Source of the DNA: Cephalotus follicularis
Lineage: Eukaryota > Streptophyta > Magnoliopsida > Oxalidales > Cephalotaceae
DNA length: 64,000 nt
NCBI GenBank assembly: GCA_001972305.1
Contig: BDDD01000049.1
Coordinates: 478,499-542,498 of the forward strand
Direction: 5' to 3'
Under the pieces are notes generated by a model. The model was not told the DNA's origin, did no database searches, and saw only the letters and a program-made list of their open reading frames with translations. Position numbers and translations under genes: made by a program. This document shows positions 57,764-64,000 of this stretch, piece after piece. Within the stretch, counting starts at the first letter, position 1. Every line of letters starts with the position of its first letter.

Positions 57764-57995
57764 TTGGTGTCATATTTCAGACATCTCAATTGGTGTCATG
57801 TTCCAGACATCTCAATGGTGCCATATTATAGACATCTCAGTGGTGCCATATTTCAGACATCTCAATGGTGCCATATTATAGACATCTCAGTGGTGCCATA
57901 TTTCAGACATCTCAATGGTGCCATATTACGGACATCTCGATGGGTGCCATATCTCAGACATCTCAATTGGTGCCATATTTCAGACATCTCAGACC
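57764..57995 (+). repeat. 25-bp minisatellite
   Basis: About nine tandem copies of TGGTGCCATATTTCAGACAT plus CTCAA, alternating with a variant having TATTATAGACAT. The open frame 57764-58063 is a product of the repeat. Confidence 0.9.
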
Positions 57996-58199
57996 AGGGT
58001 CATACATTTGTTAGACAAGGCCCTCTCCCTATTCCTTCCTGTCTTAGTAGAGAATGGGAGTGATTATCTCATTAGAGCTCAATTATACTGAGCAAGGTCC
58101 GAGACCCCATGGGTCTTCTAACCATAAAGCCATTTTTGCAAGTATTGCATAAGAATCATTTCATATTAAAACCCATGTAAAAAAGTTGATTTGGATGAA

Positions 58200-58815
58200 A
58201 CTGAGGATTTAGGTTTCGATGCTATCGCACTAGGCATCGACACTTAGCACCTAAGCGTCATCCGCTTTGAACACATACGTCGTCGATGCTTTTTATCCTC
58301 AAGCGTCAATGGTTCGCCCATTCTCCTTTAACCGTTAACAGATTCTATGTTTGCGTTAACACATTGTGCTGATTAACGCACAAAAATGCAAGAGAACATA
58401 TAATGCGTCGACGCTTAGCTTGAGCGTCGATGTGCCGGGCACTGAAGAACGCATTAGACATTTGCAATACATAAGGTGTCGACGTTTATGCACTACACTC
58501 CAGTGTTACACTTGAACGTTATGTGTTGACACGTTGCGCTGATTAGCACACAAAAATGAAAAGAAACACATAGCGCGTCGGCTGTTCACCCTTAAGGCGT
58601 CGACTGCTACCACATAGCGTCGACTCTCTTTGCCAAGGCGCGCTTAAACGTCGCCGGTTATAAGGATAGCGTTGATGGTTTGGGTGTTAACCGTCGATAG
58701 CTTGACTAAAGTGGCAACATTCACAATGCAATTAAGCATCGACAGATCATCTTAGGCATCGACAGATAGCTCTTAAAGCATCAACTGCACTCTCAAGGCG
58801 TCGACGGTTTGACCA
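58200..58815. repeat. Array f: GCGTCGACGC-type motif in H
   Basis: Many degenerate copies of GGCATCGACA, GCGTCGACG(C/G) and GTCGATGC with the companion ACGCTTAG, in the right LTR-like part of H. The same motif family is array b in element X. Confidence 0.75.
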
Positions 58816-59442
58816 TGGCAGTGGGTTCATCGAACAGCTCAAAAACCCAGATTAAAACCATTTCAAAGCTTCTGTAAATGATACCTGTTAACAATTGAGC
58901 TTGCGAATTGGGAGGACTTACAGCAGAATCAACGAATTGCCACCTCCTCCAAGCTTCACTCATGGCCACACACCACTGCTCCTTCTTGCGCCAACAGAGT
59001 TCTCTTTCTCTGCTTCAATCGCTCTCCCGTTTTCTTCCTCTCTTTCTTTCTCTTTTCTTTCTTTCTTTCTTCTTATCTTTCTCTCTTTCTCTCATTCTTT
59101 CTCTCTTTCACAATTTCATGTGGCGAGGAAATAAGAGAGTCGAACTCTCTAGAAGAAGGATGACGTTTTGGCCCTTTCCCGTCAATTATAAGGCATGGGT
59201 ACCATATACTCTGCATTGTGATATCAATTATTCCAGCCGCCCATTAAATAAACATGATGTTAATGAAATTATTGGGCCTTACGAGCGCGCATTAAAATGG
59301 GCTTCATTAGTCATTTGGGCCTTATAACTATGGGTTTCAATATGCAATATCTTTTATTCCTTCGGGCCTCTATTGGGCTTTATTACAGCAACACACTATG
59401 CCAAAAATTACAGCAATTATTTATACATTTTGGGGCATTACA
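58816..59442 (-). repeat. Start of the H LTR, with CT/GA tract
   Basis: Minus-strand LTR start TGTAATGCCCC at 59442. A long GA-rich leader-like tract (plus-strand CTTTCTTTCTTTCTT at 59020-59115) lies downstream in element direction. GGGCCTNATTAATG-type phrases recur near 59270-59380. Open frames here are low-complexity. Confidence 0.6.
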
Positions 59443-60420
59443 ACACAGGCTCCTTGCAACTGATCAAATAGGTCATCGATACGTGGTATATGATATTTAT
59501 TCCTTATCGTGACCTTATTAAGTTGCATGTAGTCAATACATAACCGAAGAGTACCATCTTTCTTTTTAACGAATATCACTGGAGCACCCCAGGGAGAGCT
59601 ACCGGGTCTTATAAATCCTTTCTCTAGTAATTCTTGCAATTGCACCTTTAGTTCCTTCAACTCAACTAGTGTCATCCTGTACAGTGTAAGGGAAATAGGG
59701 ACTGTACCAGGGATTACCTCTATAGCAAAATTCGTCTCCCTCTCTGGTGGTAGTCCCGACAACTCTTCCGAAAATACGTCCGAAAACTCACAGACTACAG
59801 GTATATTCTCCAATCTTGGTTCAGACTCTTTAGTGTCCACCACAAGAGCCAAATATCCCAGTCCACCAGCTCGTAAAATCCTATATGCGGCCATGACAGA
59901 GATCACTCTGATTGGTACAGTGCGCCTTTCGCACATCAGCTCTATCCAAGATTCGTCGGGCATACAGAAAGTAACTACTCTTCTGAAACAATCCACTAAT
60001 GCCTGATGCTCTATCATCCAGTCCATACTGAGGATAAGATCAAAATCTTTGATATGAAAGTGTACAAGATTCGCAAGAAATCTTTGTCTTCCAAATTCGA
60101 CGTCACAACTCCGATACACATGGTCTACTTGATACGCTTGTCTCGTAGGGACCTATACCACTACGCTGACATCTAAGGGACTCAACTCCTGGACAGCGTG
60201 AACACAAAATGTTTGAGCAATAAATGATAACGTGGATCCAGTATCAAATAAAACTACTGCATCCTTTCCAAATGTAGCGACCATACCTATTGCCACATCT
60301 AGAACTGCTAAAGCCTCTTCTCGGGACAAAGTATATACTCTGGTTGTCGCTGCAGGCCTACTTGGCTACCTGCCACTGCCAGCTCTAGATGTAGTAGCCA
60401 ATGGTACCGTAGTCCCGCTC
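59443..60420 (-). pseudogene. G pol, N-terminal part: protease and start of RT
   Basis: Protease motif VLFDTGSTLSFIAQTF near 60240 (canonical DTG), then [16 protein letters not shown] (about 60030), then RT start [19 protein letters not shown] and [20 protein letters not shown], and LFDQLQGAC where H interrupts. The stretch 59448-60119 is open for 232 codons; one stop lies just upstream near 60150. Confidence 0.9.
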
Positions 60421-60479
60421 CTCGGCACACCTTATTACTGCCCTACACGAACTGCTCCTCTACCCGTAGGTTGTCTCTC

Positions 60480-61703
60480 CGTAGGGACAGGTTCCGGTGG
60501 TGCCACTTAGCTCCACGGTACAAGTTGCAGACAATCTCTCATCACATGTCCAATCTGACCACACCTATAACATCCTGGTATCCCACTATGACACTCCCCA
60601 AAATGGAACCGGCCACACGTCTGACATTGAGGTGGCTGCGAAGAAACTGTTTCAGTTTGGGTATCGGTCTGCCTACCACCCTGTTAAGACCTCTCTCGTA
60701 GACCACTGGCAGTTAAGGTCTGCGTTTACGACTGGGACACTGCTCTTCGTCCTTTAGACCTGGTCGGTTTACGACTATCCTCGCCGGGAGATCTACTGGA
60801 AGGTAGGGGTCCTCGTCATCTCTGTCTCCTAGAGGAACTCTCCCCCTACTCAAAATGTGAAGCAAGTCATTTTTGACCCTGCTCCCGCAGAAGTCTTTGC
60901 TCAGATATATTCATCTCTACTCTCTTAGAAGCCTCCACCAAGTCACCAAAGTCAATCCAAGGTGAGACTGTCACTGTGTGTCTTATCTCCGGTCTCAGTC
61001 CGTCTAAGAATTTCTGGCATCTTTTGGACCGGTCTGCTACTAACGCATGAGTATAATGGGACAACTCCATGAATCTATACTCGTACTGCGTCACCGTCAT
61101 ATTACCTTGATGTAGATGTATAAACTCTCTCATTCTCCCTTGGACATATGTGGGAGGGAAGAAATTTCGACAAAACTCTTGCCTAAATACTTCCTACGTG
61201 ATCTCTGCTAAGTTCTCATGTCTTGCCCCGAGGGCCTCCCACCAACATAGAGCACCCTTTTCCATAAAAAATGATGCATGCCAAACTCTCGAATCATCGG
61301 CAATCCCCATCTCTTCAAATATCTATTCTAAACAACTAAACCAATACTCTGCATCAGCGGGGTCTTCAATTCCCTCAAAAGTTGTAGCTCCTAAGCGCTG
61401 CATGCGCTCTATCGGTAAAGGCTATGATCTAGTAGTCCCCAATGCCTGATCTAGCAATGAGACTGCTTGTAGCAACTCTGACTGATTTCCTGTACCTACA
61501 GGAGGAGGAGGAGGAGGTATATGTGAAGCAGATAGCGTTGAAGGAACATCGGCTGCTGCCGCCGATTGAGCGCCCTGTCCCTGTATTCCAGGGTCAACAT
61601 GTACTTCAGGCTCCATAGGATGTTCTCCCTGATCCACATGTGGCCTTGGGGCTGCTCTCCCCCTACCTCAGCCACGTACTGTTCCTCGACCACGAGGCAC
61701 CAT
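60480..61703 (-). pseudogene. G gag: capsid and two zinc knuckles
   Basis: Start ATG at 61703 reads MVPRGRGTVRG and then TGA (codon 12). Further on: an Ala/Pro-rich stretch, FEGIEDPADAEYWFSCLE, GALCWWEALGARH, VFRQEF, MREFIHLHQGNMTVTQYEYR (61080) and KFLDGLRPEIRH, all chromoviral Gag. Near 60540-60630 are two different knuckles, CQTCGRFHFGEC (CX2CX3HX3C) and CYRCGQIGHVMRDC (CX2CX4HX4C). Frames are broken at least four times. Confidence 0.88.
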
Positions 61704-61793
61704 ATCCTTCACATGCAATAACAAGGTATCACTAAACATCATATAATCTATATGCTATGCATGCAATGCATATCCCGTAGAATCCCAAACCTA

Positions 61794-61807
61794 CGCTCTG
61801 ATACAAA
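61794..61807 (-). other. G primer-binding site
   Basis: Minus strand TTTGTATCAGAGCG, near the LTR end; close to the tRNA-Met site TTTGGTATCAGAGCC. Confidence 0.8.
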
Positions 61808-61809
61808 AC

Positions 61810-63244
61810 TGACACGACCCGTCCTTTAAACCTTAACTCCACCTGACTAGCCATGCCATACTTTACATAACCTTAATTCTTCTAAATATATTCCATATCT
61901 TTGACCTCAATTCTAACTACGTACACCAACAGTGTATTTAGCAAATAACTAGGCGCTAAGTGTTGAGGTCTGCCTTAACTTTTCGAGCTCTATGCTAGCT
62001 TCTCTACTCCAACACTGACCTCTACCTCTGAGGTCTGCCGACGGGCTTTAGCTCTACTCTCTACCATTGGTCTCTACTTCTGAGGTCTGCCATCAAGGCA
62101 CCGAGGTCTGACCTCTTCCTCTGGTCTCTTCCTCTAAGGTCTGACTTCAGGCATCGGCAGCTCTGTCATCCCTAGTCTGAGCTCGGTCTTACATTATCTG
62201 AGCTCTGCCTTATCATTTTTGAGCTTCTTCTTTTAGCTCTTCGAGCTCCGACTTAACATAACATCAAACAATAAAAAAATTACAACTTAACCAGAATGTA
62301 TTTTTCCACACTCCAGATGGAGGAAATCAGCAATTAATATCACAATCACTTTTAAATACTTTATTTCAACTTATTAATCATCCAGGTATATCAATATCTC
62401 ATAAAATTTCAGTTGTCAGCCATGAATATAATAATTCCCTTATGTCCCCATGCATGCATCTGTTACTAGCCAGCTCTGCCAGTGTATGGTGCCTTGACTT
62501 CCATGGTCTACCTTTAGTAACTTCAATCTCTACTGAATCAGTGGATCAAGCAGATTGTCCTCTGCTACCTCATCTGAAAATGTAAATAAGAGGGGGGGTT
62601 AGTCCAAGTGACTGAGTGGGTTGGCACAAGCCATTACCTACTGCATCCATACCAAAGAGGGATGCGCTGAAGGAAATTATATGGCATGATCCATGATAAA
62701 ATAAATATAAGCCATAATGGAGTGAAATAAAATTCAGGGAATGAGCATATCATTAAAGAGACTCCAAAGAAAGAAACTTGTAATTCAACAATGATCATCA
62801 GTAATTACGAATATGATAAATGAATCAAGAAATGTGCCCAATAATTATAAAACCTGGGAATGCTGGTAAAACCTCATCATCTCATATCAGTCCAACGTAG
62901 CACCTCCTCTACCCCAGCCCGAGAGGTGTACTACACTGCACGCTCCCCTACCCTCGCCCGGGGAGACTACCGTACTGCACTCCACCTACCCTCGCTCGGG
63001 GGCTTACTTTACTTTACTGTACTTCTCATCTCATATCATAAGCTCATTATATCTTGTATCATCGTATATCATCATCCTCATGCCCCGGTGTAGAGTAGCC
63101 TCATAGGCTATGTATCATCTAAACAGCCACATAGGCTGGGTAGCCACAAAGGCTGGATATCAACTGTATCGTCTCCCTATCAACTGCCAACTAACATGGT
63201 CCGATAGGTGAGTACCAAAGCTCTACTGCACTCACACTCTATAA
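61810..63244 (-). repeat. G 5' LTR (U3 side lost)
   Basis: Its minus-strand end is GGACGGGTCGTGTCA (61810). From about 62165 it is colinear with 40560-41570 in the 3' LTR. 61960-62170 holds GAGGTCTGCC(T/G) repeats. Hairpin-like TTAGTCCAAGTGACTGA on the plus strand (62599-62615). It breaks off near 63239 where another LTR begins. Confidence 0.85.
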
Positions 63245-64000
63245 TGCCCTGTATCTTTTTTTTTAAAAGATAAATAAAGTTTGAGGTTTAAAGGCTTAAG
63301 TTAAAAAAGACCAAGGACTTAAAGTGAAATAATAGAGAGTTTGGGGAAGTAAGTGCAAAGCTTCCTTAAGAAGTTTACAAGTTCAGAGGCAAGTGGTGGT
63401 TGGTAAGGTGTAGATGGCGTGTTCAGTGGATAGCACGCCTTGTAGCATGCTTGTGTTAGAGAGTTAGCTGAGTTGTTAGTTCGGCTGTTAGAGGAGGAAG
63501 TTCCAGTATAAAAGGGTTAGAAGTGAGAAAGAAAGAGTTTTTAGTTTCCCTTTCTTCTCCTTTTCCTTTCATGAGTGGAAGGAGAGTTACAGTGAGAGCT
63601 TTCAAGCGTAGCAAGACAAAGAATTAGACTAGGAGAAGAAGAAGAAGAGAAGCTAGTCACCAGAGAAGTAGTTAACGTCAGAGGACGTAGCAAGAACTAT
63701 GAGTGGGACATCCTTCCCTTTACAGTTGTATTATGTTCATGTTCATGTTAATCTCTTCTTGAGAATCTTTACCTTCAGTTCATGTTCAGTTCCAGTGTAG
63801 TGCAGGTGAGCTTAGTCGGGAATCTCTTCCCTAGAATTTTTATTTAAGTCATTCCTTGTGAGTGAAAAGCTTTAAGCCGAGCAGAGATGCTCAGTTCCTT
63901 TCCAAGTATCAGAGATCCTCATATAAGGTAACAATACGTGTTCACCCCCTTCACCCCCCTCCTCAGCCTACTATTGTCTATGATGGGAAGTCGAGTGAGT
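63245..64000 (+). repeat. Start of another LTR, running off the window
   Basis: Sequence unlike the G 3' LTR begins at TGCCCTGTATC (about 63245). TATAAAAG at 63507-63514 is followed by a GA-rich leader and splice-donor-like phrases. Plus orientation by its promoter. Its right end and target duplication are not in the window. Confidence 0.55.
63507..63514 (+). promoter_or_regulatory. TATA box of the right-edge LTR
   Basis: TATAAAAG in CCAGTATAAAAGGGTTAG, with a CTTTCTTCTCC-rich leader after it. Confidence 0.6.

Larger units (their letters stand above)
53260..59442 (-). mobile_element. H: composite insert with LTR ends and Athila-like gag-protease
   Basis: Minus-strand termini TGTAATGCCCC (59442) and CAGGGCGTGACA (53260), flanked by direct duplication ACACA (53255-53259 and 59443-59447). 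Removal restores the G RT frame, so the limits are firm. Inside, 57680-59442 and 53260-53316 look like the two ends of one LTR, with a second unit (gag, protease, LTR-like leader ending 57251) between them. The likely history is a solo LTR that received an Athila-like element later truncated at its 3' end. The inner boundaries are not proven. Confidence 0.75.
40547..63244 (-). mobile_element. G: large minus-strand chromovirus, interrupted twice
   Basis: 3' LTR (40547-43101, left end lost), polypurine tract, pol, gag, primer site and 5' LTR (61810-63244, right end lost) are colinear on the minus strand once CACTA-2 and H are removed. The domains agree with a Tekay/Del-like chromovirus distinct from E1/E2: its protease is DTGST and it has a different two-knuckle pattern. 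Neither outer LTR edge survives, so no flanking duplication can be read. Confidence 0.85.

Noticed and set aside
57764..58063. 99-codon frame with repeated YFRHLN/VPYY phrases
   Set aside because: A translation of the 25-bp minisatellite, since the unit length is not a multiple of three and the same peptides appear in shifted order.
59010..59130. CTTT/CTTTCT-rich tract as a centromeric or telomeric satellite
   Set aside because: A single low-complexity tract in an LTR leader; no tandem satellite arrays are visible anywhere in the window.

Overview
This window is plant nuclear DNA, almost certainly from an angiosperm and probably a eudicot; I cannot name the species. The evidence is nested Ty3/gypsy chromoviruses with LTRs over 2 kb, Ty1/copia fragments (one LTR of Sirevirus type), an Athila/Tat-like gag-protease segment, two CACTA DNA transposons, tRNA-Met-type primer sites and CT-rich plant-style leaders. 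I found no intact host gene, rRNA or tRNA gene. Almost every base can be placed in a transposable element or its debris, and almost all coding regions are broken by stops and frameshifts. One assembly gap (301 N) lies at 19565-19865.

Layout. 1-1462: 3' end and LTR of a Sirevirus-type copia. 1463-13845: remnant of a gypsy element (X: LTR tail, primer site, gag piece, 3' LTR) whose 3' LTR is split by a structurally complete minus-strand gypsy, E1 (3336-12804, target duplication TCTAC). 13846-18235: copia K (primer site and gag), split by a solo LTR (15366-17677, duplication GTGAT). 18239-20307: CACTA-1 (duplication AGC). 20311-24255: minus-strand copia L gag, split by solo LTR F1 (21235-24144, duplication ATACC). 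24256-36345: LTR F2, split by a second structurally complete gypsy, E2 (25157-34323, plus strand, duplication AGGTA). 36346-40546: a short pol tail with its 3' LTR, followed by the same LTR inverted, making a large palindrome. 40547-63244: minus-strand chromovirus G, whose pol gene is cut twice, by CACTA-2 (43240-50798, duplication TTA, itself carrying solo LTR 43892-46176 with duplication TATAT) and by composite insert H (53260-59442, duplication ACACA, carrying the Athila-like gag and protease frames). 63245-64000: start of another LTR that runs off the window.

How it works together. Nothing here forms a cellular pathway. The elements once supplied Gag, protease, reverse transcriptase/RNase H and integrase for their own copying. 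The nesting gives a relative order of insertion: G before CACTA-2 before its solo LTR; G before H; X before E1; F2 before E2; copia L before F1; copia K before its solo LTR.

Most interesting observations. (1) Short palindromes centred on TCGA are reiterated many times in non-coding parts of unrelated retroelements. One form, AAAGAC(A/G)TCGACGTCTTT, is shared by a copia LTR, a gypsy solo LTR and an Athila-like leader. (2) Several gypsy LTR families carry an RNA-hairpin module of different sequence in a comparable place, including a cUUCGg tetraloop with compensating stem changes. (3) The Athila-like gag-protease unit has long open frames but no reverse transcriptase or integrase. (4) CACTA-2 contains a possible captured, spliceable host-gene fragment.
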